Below are positions 18,901 through 26,322 of a DNA stretch of 64,000 bases, one piece after another. The stretch's first letter is position 1. Each line of letters starts with the position of its first letter. Under the pieces are notes generated by a model. That model was not told the origin of the DNA and did not search any database. It saw only the letters and a list, made by a program, of their open reading frames with translations. The stretch spans positions 2,232,001-2,296,000 of the forward strand of contig NZ_JBBOCA010000001.1 of assembly GCF_038002225.1 (NCBI RefSeq), read 5' to 3'. Source of the stretch: Paenibacillus sp. FSL R7-0204 (lineage in GTDB: Bacteria > Bacillota > Bacilli > Paenibacillales > Paenibacillaceae). A program made the translations under genes and the position numbers.

Positions 18901-19538
18901 TTATCGGCGGTAAATATTTTGCCCGGATTAACAGTTTAACGAACAGCACGTATTCGGTGGTGTATCACCCGCTGGAGTTTACAGATATGGCTCAGCATTG
19001 GGCTAAAACTGAAGTGAATGACATGGGTTCAAGAATGGTCATCAACGGTATCGGCAAAGATCTGTTTAATCCGGATCAGGCGATTACCCGGGCTGAATTC
19101 GCTACGGTTGTGGTTCGCGGATTAGGCTTGAAACTGGTAGACGGTGTGACTTCATTTAGCGATTTGAGTACAACAGATTGGTACAGCAGTGCGATTCAAA
19201 CCTTGTATGAGTACAAGCTGATCGATGGATTTGAGGACGGAACCTTCAGACCGATGGATACCATTACACGTGAACAGGCGATGAAAATCATCTCTCAAGC
19301 GATGGCACTAACGGATCTGAAATCCAAACTTTCCAGTACACCATCCTCAGATGCACTCAAACCATTCACAGATGGAATGAAAGCGGCAGAATGGGCTAAG
19401 GCAAGTATTGCAGAAGTTGTTCAATCCGGAATCATTACAGGCAGAAGCAGCACCATCCTTGCTCCAAAAGATAATATTTCAAGAGCAGAGGTAGCCGTTA
19501 TTATCCGCAGACTGCTCCAACAATCCAATTTAATCTAA
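12945..19538 (+). CDS. Giant S-layer-like protein with 20 tandem modules and 3 SLH domains
   Basis: 2197 residues from ATG 12945 (CTGGAGG upstream). Signal peptide to about residue 39 (LLAGMLVIVLLNSPVF, then KAFA-A). An unassigned 190-residue N-domain follows. Then come 20 DUF4073-like modules (NTITGLTxxMEFQVxGGxYVxY): six of type A (VEGGAYVQY, 77 residues) and fourteen of type B (VDGGTYVKYTG, 76 residues). After these are a PTPTPT linker, a domain of about 230 residues common in Paenibacillus wall proteins, and three SLH domains at about 2003-2197 (FTDMAQHWAK, FSDLSTTDWYS, FTDGMKAAEWAK). SLH domains bind pyruvylated wall polymer, so the protein should be displayed on the surface, perhaps as adhesin or S-layer component. 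Confidence 0.92.
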   Translation: MKKNSSKNRSTTKKLLAGMLVIVLLNSPVFGHLVPKAFAASGTLIFSGVQKKNGGVILQDGMNFNSGDMLSNDIPGIVLKIFNVNRNDVTLPVGSFSFRSDLASKIPGNQPAVVPISASSGAYNSGRGPDIMIIKSENGDAFSFKSIIAMDADAIRLTKFEGFLNGVSTGSVILSMNTSTYYESYTQSNGLTPSIFQNVNEIRISNQTDGDMFWGNAMGFNNIEIGEPVIASTPPAAPSVSADDDANTITGLTTAMEFQVEGGAYVQYNGSNAPDLSGTKTVKVRVAADSSTSTPAGAETTLNFTTNVPNAPAAPSVTADDVTNTITGLTTAMEFQVEGGAYVQYNGSNAPDLSGTKTVKVRVAADSSTSTPAGADTTLNFTTNAPNAPAAPSVTADDVTNTITGLTTAMEFQVEGGAYVQYNGSNAPDLSGTKTVKVRVAADSSTSTPAGADTTLNFTTNVPNAPAAPSVTADDVTNTITGLTTAMEFQVEGGAYVQYDGSNAPDLSGTKTVKVRVAADSSTSTPAGAETTLNFTTNAPNAPAAPSVTADDVTNTITGLTTAMEFQVEGGAYVQYNGSNAPDLSGTKTVKVRVAADSSTSTPAGADTTLNFTTNVPNAPAAPSVTADDVTNTITGLTTAMEFQVEGGAYVQYDGSNAPDLSGTKTVKVRVAADSSTSTPAGADTTLTFTTNPPAPAAPSVTANDAANTITGLTEDMEFQVDGGTYVKYTGSNAPDLTGAHTVKVRVPADATTGTPAGAETTLTFTTNPPAPAAPSVTANDAANTITGLTTGMEFQVDGGTYVKYTGSNAPDLTGAHTVKVRVPADATTGTPAGADTTLTFTTNPPAPAAPNVTANDAANTITGLTTGMEFQVDGGTYVKYTGSNAPDLTGAHTVKVRVPADATTGTPAGADTTLTFTTNPPAPAAPSVTANDAANTITGLTTGMEFQVDGGTYVKYTGANAPDLTGAHTVKVRVPADATTGTPAGADTTLTFATNPPAPAAPSVTANDAANTITGLTEDMEFQVDGGTYVKYTGSNAPDLTGAHTVKVRVPADAATGTPAGAETTLTFTTNPPAPAAPSVTANDAANTITGLTEDMEFQVDGGTYVKYTGSNAPDLTGAHTVKVRVPADATTGTPAGADTTLTFTTNPPAPAAPNVTANDAANTITGLTTAMEFQVDGGTYVKYTGSNAPDLTGAHTVKVRVPADATTGTPAGAETTLTFTTNPPAPAAPSVTANDAANTITGLTTGMEFQVDGGTYVKYTGSNAPDLTGAHTVKVRVPADATTGTPAGADTTLTFTTNPPAPAAPSVTANDAANTITGLTTGMEFQVDGGTYVKYTGSNAPDLTGAHTVKVRVPADATTGTPAGADTTLTFTTNPPAPAAPSVTANDAANTITGLTEDMEFQVDGGTYVKYTGSNAPDLTGAHTVKVRVPADAATGTPAGAETTLTFTTNPPAPAAPSVTANDAANTITGLTTAMEFQVDGGTYVKYTGSNAPDLTGAHTVKVRVPADATTGTPAGADTTLTFTTNPPAPAAPSVTANDAANTITGLTEDMEFQVDGGTYVKYTGSNAPDLTGAHTVKVRVPADATTGTPAGADTTLTFTTNPPAPAAPSVTANDAANTITGLTEDMEFQVDGGTYVKYTGSNAPDLTGAHTVKVRVPADATTGTPAGADTTLTFTTNPPAPAAPSVTANDAANTITGLTEDMEFQVDGGTYVKYTGSNAPDLTGAHTVKVRVPADATTGTPAGAEATLTFTTNPPAPAAPTSPTPTPTPTPTPTATQVTAVEVLVNGKVENAGTAATSTKNNQSVITIMVDEQKLEQKLAAEGQNAVITIPVKIHSDVVIGELNGRMLQSMEQKQAVIQVKTDQATYSIPAQQVNIGSIAEKLGQSVVLQDITIQLEIAAPTAHTVSLVQNSAQKDNLSIVVPAIDFIVRAVYGDRTIEVTKFDAYVERTLAIPEGVDQSRITTGIVVEPDGKVRHVPTKVVIIGGKYFARINSLTNSTYSVVYHPLEFTDMAQHWAKTEVNDMGSRMVINGIGKDLFNPDQAITRAEFATVVVRGLGLKLVDGVTSFSDLSTTDWYSSAIQTLYEYKLIDGFEDGTFRPMDTITREQAMKIISQAMALTDLKSKLSSTPSSDALKPFTDGMKAAEWAKASIAEVVQSGIITGRSSTILAPKDNISRAEVAVIIRRLLQQSNLI
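13641..18212 (+). repeat. Tandem 231/228-bp coding repeats (6 + 14)
   Basis: Type A units run 13641-15020 with a 231-bp period (first unit slightly shorter) and type B units 15021-18212 with an exact 228-bp period. Copies are nearly identical at DNA level and differ by a few alternating variants (TTGMEF, TTAMEF or EDMEF; GADTT or GAETT). This points to recent amplification and recombination between units. Copy number is likely to vary between strains and could be mis-assembled from short reads. Confidence 0.9.
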
Positions 19539-19555
19539 GTAATATATGTAGAAAG

Positions 19556-19591
19556 GAGATCAACAGAGCTAATTCTGTTGGTCTCTTTTTT
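19556..19591 (+). terminator. Terminator of the S-layer-like gene
   Basis: GAGATCAACAG / CTGTTGGTCTC stem (one G-U pair), 8-base loop, then TTTTTT. It begins 17 bases after the stop codon. Confidence 0.9.
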
Positions 19592-19676
19592 GGGGGAATG
19601 AGCGGATATTTCCTGTATCCTATCGGTTGCCTTGATGAGGCTATCCGAAATACTGCTGGTAAGATATCATTGACGC

Positions 19677-19880
19677 ATGACCGCTGCCACCACTATAATC
19701 TGGAAAAATAATGAAGTTCATCCCGTACCCATGCTTATTGGGGCGAGTGGAAATACAGTAAAAGACACACGCCGTATGTATGTGCATCTATACTATAATG
19801 ATACCAAAGCCTCCGAAGATCGTATGGCGCTGGACCATCTATTGGATAACATAATTATGTTGCGCGAGGTTCTTTGTTGA
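19677..19880 (+). pseudogene. IS1634-type transposase fragment
   Basis: About 65 residues (PVPMLIGASGNTVKDTRRMY, then VHLYYNDTKASEDRMALDHL) resemble the middle of IS1634-family transposases, where a VKDxRRxYVHLYYNxxKAxxxR pattern is common. Both ends are lost and there are no inverted repeats. Assignment rests on pattern recall. Confidence 0.5.
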
Positions 19881-20150
19881 TGGCTGAACCTGAGAAGCCT
19901 TCAGTCCATATAATATCAATAGATGATTATTTAGTTTGTGCTTTCTCTAGAAAAAATGGATGATCAATGTTCTGGAGAGGAAGTGGATGGGTTGAAAGGC
20001 GATCAATCGTGTTCATATATGGGTTTCCGTATGGGCAAAGATATGTATTTAATTATTTCTGCCGTTGATTTAGCTATGAGAGAATTGAAGGAAATATTTA
20101 TTAAAGTGCGTTGCTTTGAATAAATTCCCTTACATAAGATACGTAATAAT

Positions 20151-20571
20151 ATGATTCTAACCTTCGTTGAATTAAGCAAGAACACAGAATTAAATCATAT
20201 AATAGATCGTTTGAGACAAGAAGATGATTATACCTACAAGCATAGTATAGTCGTCGCGTTAATATCGGGAATTATCGGCACGGCCATAGGATTGCTTGAT
20301 TTGGAATTATCAGATTTAACAGGAGCTGCCTTTCTGCATGATATCGGAAAAACAAGGATTTCCAAAGAAGTTTTAAATAAACCCGGAAAATTAACGTCTG
20401 ATGAATTTAACCAAATGAAGAATCATACGATTTATGGGTTTGAAATCATTAGATCCTTAGGAATTCCTCACCGGCATGCATTAGTTGCTCTACAGCATCA
20501 TGAACGTGAAGATGGCAGTGGATACCCGTTAGGCATAAAGGGAAGTGATATTGCCCCCTACAGCAAAATTG
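20151..20571 (+). pseudogene. HD-GYP domain protein, truncated and interrupted
   Basis: The readable part holds a c-di-GMP phosphodiesterase-like HD-GYP core: DDYTYKHSIVVALISGIIG, FLHDIGKTRISKEVLNKPGK, HHEREDGSGYPLGIKGSDI. The N-terminal sensor part is missing, with only short unconnected frames at 19890-20150. At 20572 the frame runs into a 734-bp duplicated segment, so the C-terminal third after PYSKIV is lost. Not expected to work. Confidence 0.75.
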
Positions 20572-21305
20572 TTAATTCCAGCCTGCTCTCATCGTAATGT
20601 GACGGAGGCCCTTTTTCTTTGAGTCGCTATGACTATGAGAGGAACAGCAAAGATAAGAGATAATCCGAACAGAAGGATAGGCAAAAACAAAGATGTATGA
20701 TTGTCAGCAGAAGAGACATTTTGGCCCCCGCCGACCAAAATCGCTCCGTCATTTGAATTGCGGTTCGAATTATTGAAGGAACTCTCCGACTGGCTAACAA
20801 CACTCATGATCTCTGTAGGACTTATACTTTCATTATTTGTTAAATTAATATATTCCTCATTAACTGCAGTGTTAATATAGAGATAATTTAGATTATATCG
20901 TTTGTCATCAATAAGCTCTAATGTACCATCTTTAGCATACTCCGATTCTATTCGTTTGATTGTATTGCCAAAATCATCATTATTGCTGATATTAAAAATT
21001 TTCCATGCACCTGACTCAAAAGTAGCATCGATCACCGCAACTTGGGTTCCCTCTAGATAAAGCGGGAATTTATAACCAATCAATTCATGTGAAAGTGATT
21101 CTCCATGAATATTCGCTTGATAATAAGCAATTCCTTCTCCAAGTGTTGCTTCAAGGAAACTTACTCTGTTGCTGCTGTGAAAGTTTTCCTTCTGGGCTTC
21201 AAGAGTATCCGCATAATACGCTGTATAATCCCTCTCAATCGCCCCTTTGATATCTGCACCAGCTGTCTTAAGGCTTGAGTCAGCATATGCAGCATTTCCC
21301 AACGT
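20572..21305 (-). repeat. 734-bp duplicate of 8324-9057
   Basis: The segment is the same length as 8324-9057 and differs at about four positions by eye. It contains the membrane-anchored protein gene from the stop codon to residue 16 but not its start, first signal-peptide codons, or promoter. The copy at 20589-21302 is therefore most likely silent. Boundaries are TTAATTCC on the left and CCAACGT on the right; no terminal repeats or target duplication seen. Confidence 0.85.
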
Positions 21306-21483
21306 AGAACTAATAAGTGAATATCCTTTGGTTTGGAGGATATTGATTCAAGGCCGCTGTGTTGATATTAGCGAAGAAGAAATTGATGATATCCGGAATT
21401 CATTGCCTAGTTTTAATGGTTCAGGTGAGAAATTACCCTTACTTGATGGAATTAAGAAATTGTTAGTTGAAAAATTTAATTAA
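21306..21483 (+). pseudogene. C-terminal gene fragment of unknown family
   Basis: A coding-like frame (SEYPLVWRILIQGRCVDISE, then EEIDDIRNSLPSF and KKLLVEKFN) ends at 21483 and enters from the duplicated segment without a start of its own. It may be the tail of the gene broken by the duplication, but joining 20571 to 21306 does not restore the HD-GYP frame, so more DNA was lost or the pieces are unrelated. Bases 21484-21815 hold nothing I can support. Confidence 0.35.
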
Positions 21484-21833
21484 GCACCTTAGGATGATTT
21501 TTTATGTCTTTTAAGAGGCTATTATATGTGTTTTCAAACACTTTCAACAATAAACTCGTCTGGCATTAAGCCCGGCGGGTTATTTTATAGCTTTTGCAAA
21601 TGCTCAATAACTATGTTCATTAACTTCTTAAAGATTAATGTATCATCAATCGTCTGGCCTTTTCTAAAGGAAAAGGAAAAGTATTTTATGGTTACAAATA
21701 TAATTTTATGCGTAAACCTTATCTTGTGAGAATTAAAGGGGATGAAATATAATCAGTGTATGACTTGATCAAGGGGTGAAACCATGAAATTACTGGACGG
21801 TCTCTAGCTTCCCTAAAGGAGGTTAGAGCTGAG

Positions 21834-22112
21834 TTGAGTAGAAGCGTTAAGAAAACACCCGTAAGTAAAGAGCAGGCAAATCCCTGGATCAAACGACAGG
21901 CAAGTAAGGCAGTGCGAAGATACTCCCGAGATATTCCTAATGGGAAATACTATCGTAAGATTTATTGTTCTTGGAATATAAGCGATTGGAGATTTTACAC
22001 ACCTTATTTGCAAGCGGTCAAGGAATGGGAGACCACAGGCAGTACTTGGCACAGACAAGTTAGCTTTCAAGAAATGGCTTTAAGCTGGGCTAAAAACTTT
22101 AAAAGAAAATAA
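21834..22112 (+). CDS. Conserved small basic protein (SRSxKKTP family)
   Basis: 92 residues from TTG 21834 with AAAGGAGG about 10 bases upstream. The start SRSVKKTPVSKEQANPW and the K/R-rich block KRQASKAVRRYSRDIPNG match a family of short hypothetical proteins frequent in Bacillota genomes and prophages. The end is aromatic-rich (WNISDWRFYTPY). No catalytic motif. Function unknown. Confidence 0.6.
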   Translation: MSRSVKKTPVSKEQANPWIKRQASKAVRRYSRDIPNGKYYRKIYCSWNISDWRFYTPYLQAVKEWETTGSTWHRQVSFQEMALSWAKNFKRK

Positions 22113-22156
22113 AAAACAGGAGTGGTTGGCAGGGAAGCGCCAGCAGCTCCTGTTTT
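22113..22156. terminator. Bidirectional terminator
   Basis: AAACAGGAG / CTCCTGTTT outer stem with an inner loop of about 24 bases, A run on the left and T run on the right. It separates the converging genes 21834-22112 and 22171-22371. Confidence 0.7.
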
Positions 22157-22170
22157 ATTGTTTTATTCCC

Positions 22171-22371
22171 CTAACCAAACATAGAGGGCAAAAAGAACAA
22201 GAAAAAGAGAATAAGAACGATCACACTTGTGATTCGGCTCATCATGAGATAGGCTTCACTGGGGCCGGAGTCGCCCTTGACCATCCAGCCGTAGCGCATA
22301 TGCCAGCCCATGGCCGGGAAGAAGATATTCAGCATCGCAATCAGTACAAATAGAATAGAAAAGACAACCAT
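22171..22371 (-). CDS. Small two-helix membrane protein, DUF6199-like
   Basis: 66 residues from ATG 22371, chosen for AAAGGAG 8 bases upstream. Helix 1 is MVVFSILFVLIAMLNIFFP, then a short conserved-looking loop (GWHMRYGWMVKGDSGPSEAY), and helix 2 (ITSVIVLILFFLFFLP). The RYGWxVKGxxxPSE loop between helices is what I recall from DUF6199 proteins. Function unknown. Confidence 0.65.
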   Translation of the reverse strand: MVVFSILFVLIAMLNIFFPAMGWHMRYGWMVKGDSGPSEAYLMMSRITSVIVLILFFLFFLPSMFG

Positions 22372-22473
22372 TTTTACCAACTCCTTTATCAGTTTTACGT
22401 GAATTGAGCATCTGAAGTTGCACAACATTTATACGTCAGCTTAATTGATGCAGCATGAGTTTGAAGGAGAATA

Positions 22474-22620
22474 ACCAAAAAACAGACCCGAATTAGAATT
22501 CGGGTCTGACAGGGAAGTATCAGTTGTCCAATTCTAAAATACGAAAAATAATAAAATTTGGTGTGGGACATTGTGATGTATTTAAGGGCGTAACTACTAT
22601 GGCTAACGCCCGTTTTTTTT
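22474..22620. other. Two hairpins without a neighbouring gene end
   Basis: A hairpin at 22483-22508 (CAGACCCGAATT / AATTCGGGTCTG) has a T run only on the minus strand side. A second at 22586-22620 (GGGCGT / ACGCCC, then eight T) reads as a plus-strand terminator. No recognised gene ends at either. The 22509-22620 interval could be a small RNA or leader ending in the second hairpin; this is speculative. Confidence 0.35.
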
Positions 22621-22717
22621 GGAATTAGGTTGCTGACTAGTAAAAACTAGTTGTTCGTCCATTTCTAAACCAGATGGGATGCGTACACTACACTATCTTA
22701 TTAGGGAGGTGTCCGTA

Positions 22718-23803
22718 TTGAGTTGTCCAGACGATAAAAAATGTCATCCTAAAAAAATCGTCACCCTCGTTCCTTCAAAAAGAAAAAGAAAAGAACATCG
22801 GAAAGTTGTTAAAAAAGTGATTAAAAAGGTGGTTAAAGTAACCTGTCCACCGCCTGAAGTCAATGTCACTACTCCTACCGTCATCGGTCCCACAGGGCCT
22901 CAAGGAGCGCAGGGCTCTCCGGGCATACCGGGAATCCCGGGGGCAAGAGGCCCCCAGGGAACAGCAGGTCCTCCGGGACCTGCCGGTGGGCCTCCAGGGC
23001 CCCAAGGCCCCCAAGGTGTGCCCGGGCCACCTGGAGCGATAGGCCCTCAGGGAGCAGCGGGGCCCGTTGGCCCTCAAGGGGCGCAGGGAGTTCCGGGAGC
23101 GCAGGGCCTCATAGGTCCCCAGGGCCCGCAGGGTGAGCCTGGTCCGGCGGGAGCGATTGGGCCACAAGGCGTTGCAGGAGCTGCAGGGCCGGCTGGAGCA
23201 ACAGGAGCTACTGGTCCGGCCGGAGCCGCAGGAGCTGCAGGGCCGGCTGGAGCAACAGGAGCTGCAGGGCCGGCTGGAGCAACAGGAGCCACTGGGCCAG
23301 CCGGAGCTGCAGGAGCCGCCGGAGCCGCAGGAGCGACCGGGGCAACAGGAGCGACCGGGGCAACAGGAACGGCGGGTGGAGTATTAGGATTTGCCGATTT
23401 CTTTGCTCTGATGCCTCCTGATAATGCAGCAACGGTAGCGCCAGGCACAGATGTAAGCTTTCCACAAGATGGCCCTACCAGCGGGACAACGATTGCCCGG
23501 ACCGGGCCGAGTTCTTTTAATTTAGCGGCCATTGGGACGTACCAGGTGCTGTTTCAGGTTAGTGTGACCGAAGCCGGACAACTAATCTTGACTTTAAATG
23601 GTGCAGATCTCGCTTATACTGTAGTTGGGCGGGCAACAGGTACCTCACAAATCGTAGAAATGGCTATTGTGCAAACAACGGTCATTAACAGCATACTGAC
23701 CGTTCGTAATCCTGCCGGAAACTCTACTGCACTTACGATTACTCCTCTTGCCGGAGGAACAAGACCCGTTTCAGCTCATCTTGTTATTACCCAATTAGCG
23801 TAG
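22718..23803 (+). CDS. Collagen-like protein with BclA-type C-terminal domain
   Basis: 361 residues from TTG 22718, preferred over an upstream frame start because GGGAGGTG lies 7 bases before it. N-terminus [12 protein letters not shown], then a strongly basic stretch ([15 protein letters not shown]) and about 170 residues of Gly-X-Y triplets (GPQG, GPAG, GATG units) from about residue 58. The last 135 residues form a beta-rich domain ([37 protein letters not shown]) like the C1q/TNF-like head of Bacillus BclA exosporium proteins. Likely a spore-surface filament; sporulation control is inferred from the family. Confidence 0.85.
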   Translation: MSCPDDKKCHPKKIVTLVPSKRKRKEHRKVVKKVIKKVVKVTCPPPEVNVTTPTVIGPTGPQGAQGSPGIPGIPGARGPQGTAGPPGPAGGPPGPQGPQGVPGPPGAIGPQGAAGPVGPQGAQGVPGAQGLIGPQGPQGEPGPAGAIGPQGVAGAAGPAGATGATGPAGAAGAAGPAGATGAAGPAGATGATGPAGAAGAAGAAGATGATGATGATGTAGGVLGFADFFALMPPDNAATVAPGTDVSFPQDGPTSGTTIARTGPSSFNLAAIGTYQVLFQVSVTEAGQLILTLNGADLAYTVVGRATGTSQIVEMAIVQTTVINSILTVRNPAGNSTALTITPLAGGTRPVSAHLVITQLA

Positions 23804-23837
23804 CGGCTATTTTACGAATAGAGCATAATGAAATTTT

Positions 23838-23867
23838 GCCACCAGTAGCTTGGTGGCTTTTTTGTTC
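23838..23867 (+). terminator. Terminator of the collagen-like gene
   Basis: GCCACCA / TGGTGGC stem with a 6-base loop and TTTTTT, 35 bases after the stop codon. Confidence 0.9.
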
Positions 23868-23998
23868 TGATCACAATAAACCACATGACATTTATGTCAC
23901 ACCAACTCCCATATTGTTAGCTCATTCGATGGGGAATTCTATCTCAGCCTCTTATACTGGAAATATATTGATTCACTTCCGAGAGGGGCTATTCACCA

Positions 23999-24802
23999 GT
24001 GACTGAAGCTATCAAAGCAATTATATTAGGGATTATTGAGGGGTTAACTGAATTCTTGCCGGTCTCGTCTACCGGGCACCTTATCCTGGCAGGGAATCTG
24101 CTGAAGTTCGAGGGAGAGGCTGCGGTTACCTTCAAAATCGTAATCCAGCTGGGTGCGGTAATGGCCGTATTGCTGTTGTATTGGAAGAAGTATGTGAACA
24201 TCGGGGTGAATATGCTGAAGCTGGATTTCTCCAAAAGCAAAGGACTGAATGCCATCCACATGATCCTGGCTATGGTTCCGGCACTGGTGGTGTATCTGCT
24301 CTTCAAAGATACGATCAAGAGCCAGTTATTCGGCCCCAAGCTGGTTCTCATTGGACTGATCGCCGGTGGCCTGTTGATGATCCTCGCTGCACGCAGCAGG
24401 AGATCCGTTACGTCAGAGACGGTAGACGGTCTTAACTATACTCAAGCCTTCGGCATCGGGCTGTTCCAGTGTCTGGCGCTGTGGCCCGGGTTCTCAAGGT
24501 CCGGTTCGACGATCTCAGGCGGTCTGCTGCTGGGGACCAGCCAGAAAGCTGCTGCTGACTTCACCTTCCTGATCTCAGTACCGGTCATGTTCGGAGCAAG
24601 CCTCCTGGACCTCTATGACAGCCGGGATGCGCTGAACTCCGATGATCTTGTGCTTATGCTGATCGGATTCGTGACTTCCTTCCTCGTAGCCATGATTGCA
24701 GTGGTCACGTTCATCAAGCTGATCAAGCGGCTCCGCCTGGAGTGGTTCGCGCTGTACCGCTTCGTGCTAGCAGGACTGTTCTATGTAATTGTCATCCTGT
24801 AA
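23999..24802 (+). CDS. uppP: Undecaprenyl-diphosphatase UppP (BacA)
   Basis: 267 residues from GTG 23999 (GAGAGGGG upstream), a multi-pass membrane protein. It has both signature motifs of the BacA family: EGLTEFLPVSSTGHLIL near the N-terminus and PGFSRSGSTISGG in the middle. The enzyme removes a phosphate from undecaprenyl diphosphate to recycle the lipid carrier of wall synthesis, and extra copies can give bacitracin resistance. Length and motifs are standard. Stands alone. Confidence 0.96.
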   Translation: MTEAIKAIILGIIEGLTEFLPVSSTGHLILAGNLLKFEGEAAVTFKIVIQLGAVMAVLLLYWKKYVNIGVNMLKLDFSKSKGLNAIHMILAMVPALVVYLLFKDTIKSQLFGPKLVLIGLIAGGLLMILAARSRRSVTSETVDGLNYTQAFGIGLFQCLALWPGFSRSGSTISGGLLLGTSQKAAADFTFLISVPVMFGASLLDLYDSRDALNSDDLVLMLIGFVTSFLVAMIAVVTFIKLIKRLRLEWFALYRFVLAGLFYVIVIL

Positions 24803-24839
24803 TGGGCCTCTGGTGTGATCCGCTCAGGCGGCTCAGCAC

Positions 24840-25004
24840 TCAGCCGTATTCCTTAGGCTCCTGCAGCAGGATGGAGAAGGTCTGGGTTACGTGGTCCACT
24901 TCAATCGTCTCGATACCCACAAAATCCGGAATTTCAGGATGAACGGCATCCACGCTGTATTCAGGGTGAGTCAGCAATAATTGAATGACTTTCAGGGCTT
25001 CCAC
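24840..25004 (-). CDS. Small protein of unknown function
   Basis: 54 residues if started at GTG 25004, 12 bases after AAAGGGG; the frame is open upstream to a stop at about 25050 without ATG. Sequence MEALKVIQLLLTHPEYSVDA, then a Glu/Val-rich part ending LLQEPKEYG. It has regular coding composition and no overlap with another gene. Family unknown; the start is uncertain. Confidence 0.45.
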   Translation of the reverse strand: MEALKVIQLLLTHPEYSVDAVHPEIPDFVGIETIEVDHVTQTFSILLQEPKEYG

Positions 25005-25073
25005 GTTGATCTTGATCCCCTTTACAGTAGAATCTCTTGTTCTGATCTATAGTCTGTATTATCCCCGCAGCGC

Positions 25074-25616
25074 TTAGCGAATATGTCTGTGGATGATATT
25101 TCTGTCTTCGTTACGTTCCATAACAGCCATTAATTGCCCCTGGAAAATACGTCTCTGGATCTGGTCGATCCGCTGCAGCGCGAGAGGGACGGGGACCTGG
25201 AACGCTACAGCCAGCTCAGTAACGGCATCCTCACGGAGCTCGGGCAACGTGTTCGCAGAGATCATGACATAAGGCATGGAAGCATACAGAATGAACCGGT
25301 CGGATTCATCTCTCTGCGCCTGCGTGAACACTCCGGGCATAAGCGTGGACTTGCCGGCATGCCGCAGCAGATGACACAGCTCGTGGAGGAACTCCAGCCG
25401 CTGCAGCTCGGGAGGGAGACGGTTGTCGATGAACATGCTGTACATTCCGGCTGTAGCCTCAATCGCCTTGCTGCGGACATCCAGATAGTGCACCCAGATA
25501 TTAAGCCGCTTCGCTATGTAATCGATGGAGATGTCGGACGGCTTGCGGACACCAATACGCTGGTATAGATCCTCTGTCCATTTCTCCAATGTGGTCATCT
25601 GATAATAGCCTTGCAT
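25074..25616 (-). CDS. ImmA/IrrE-family metallopeptidase-like protein
   Basis: 180 residues from ATG 25616 (GGGGTGATT upstream). The central HELCH motif (EFLHELCHLLRHAG) is the zinc-binding HExxH of the ImmA/IrrE family, preceded by the usual N-terminal part (IDYIAKRLNIWVHY, DNRLPPELQRLEF). The C-terminal half has an aliphatic helix block typical of the family (REDAVTELAVAFQVP). ImmA-type enzymes cleave phage-type repressors; no repressor gene is adjacent, so the target is not evident. Confidence 0.8.
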   Translation of the reverse strand: MQGYYQMTTLEKWTEDLYQRIGVRKPSDISIDYIAKRLNIWVHYLDVRSKAIEATAGMYSMFIDNRLPPELQRLEFLHELCHLLRHAGKSTLMPGVFTQAQRDESDRFILYASMPYVMISANTLPELREDAVTELAVAFQVPVPLALQRIDQIQRRIFQGQLMAVMERNEDRNIIHRHIR

Positions 25617-25661
25617 AATCAATCACCCCATATATAAGATCGTATGTTCGTATTATTAGCC

Positions 25662-25683
25662 AAAAGAAAAGCCCGTAAGGGCT
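25662..25683 (-). terminator. Terminator of the YjfB gene
   Basis: AGCCC-GTAA-GGGCT hairpin; on the minus strand it is followed by TTTTCTTTTG. Confidence 0.6.
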
Positions 25684-25759
25684 AAGCAGCAGTTCAGCGC
25701 GCACTCTTCAGCGGCTGAAATATGGAACGGGTGTTCCTATGTATGTAAGCATAAAGGAA

Positions 25760-25936
25760 TTACGCCCGAATATCAAGTGTTTTTCCCAAGGTGGGGTGCG
25801 TGGCCTGACTCAGCATCTGAACCATATCCTGGGCACCGATCTGCGCCTGCTCCTTGGCAAGGCTCATTACCTGCAGCCCTGCGGCCTGCTGTAAGGATGA
25901 CTGGCTCATCACTACGGATAATGCAGCAATATCCAT
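25760..25936 (-). CDS. YjfB family protein
   Basis: 58 residues from ATG 25936 with GGAGGGAGGA upstream. MDIAALSVVMSQSSLQQAAG at the start and HPTLGKTLDIRA at the end match the YjfB family of short proteins (MDIxxLSxxxSQxxLxQ ... PxLGxxxDIxA), sometimes labelled putative motility proteins. The middle is a helical segment (VMSLAKEQAQIGAQDMVQML). Usual family length. Function not established. Confidence 0.85.
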   Translation of the reverse strand: MDIAALSVVMSQSSLQQAAGLQVMSLAKEQAQIGAQDMVQMLSQATHPTLGKTLDIRA

Positions 25937-26105
25937 CCGGCATTCCTCCCTCCATATGTTGTGAAGCTATTGCTTCATACTCTATATCGACCACTGGACG
26001 CCTGTCCGTTAGGTGAATGGTATTTCTTTGCCAATTGGCCCATGCAACGGAGCGGAATTCCACATATTCTGTGCTGTATTCAATATTCAAGAGGAGGAAT
26101 TAATC

Positions 26106-26261
26106 ATGGGAGCAGAATATGGTTGCGGTTGTGGAAATAACGTAGGTGGAGTGAATCAGGGACCTCCAATCGTTCCGGTAGTAAGCCCTTGGACTTCGAC
26201 AGGTGCAATTCTGGTTCTGTTCATTCTGCTGGTTATCATCACAAAAGCCTGTTTGTTCTAG
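26106..26261 (+). CDS. YjcZ-like small sporulation-type protein
   Basis: 51 residues from ATG 26106 behind AAGAGGAGGAATT. A Gly/Cys-rich start (GAEYGCGCGNNVGG) and a hydrophobic C-terminus (TGAILVLFILLVIITKACLF) match the YjcZ/YrhC-like group of tiny membrane peptides made during sporulation. Followed by a strong terminator. Confidence 0.75.
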   Translation: MGAEYGCGCGNNVGGVNQGPPIVPVVSPWTSTGAILVLFILLVIITKACLF

Positions 26262-26280
26262 AACAGCCTATAGCCAGTGT

Positions 26281-26322
26281 AGCCCTGTCCGGCCTGTGCC
26301 GGATAGGGCTATTTCTTTTTTT
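26281..26322. terminator. Strong terminator, also overlapping a converging gene end
   Basis: AGCCCTGTCCGGC / GCCGGATAGGGCT stem followed by ATTTCTTTTTTTT. It ends the YjcZ-like transcript. The T run also encodes the Lys tail (HKKKKK) of the converging small gene. Confidence 0.9.

Noticed and set aside
21526..21729. 67-codon plus-strand open frame
   Set aside because: No ribosome site, hydrophobic low-complexity composition from AT-rich DNA, no similarity.
22775..23532. Minus-strand frames opposite the collagen-like gene (Pro/Ala-rich)
   Set aside because: Their composition is the antisense image of Gly-Pro-X codons; no start signals.
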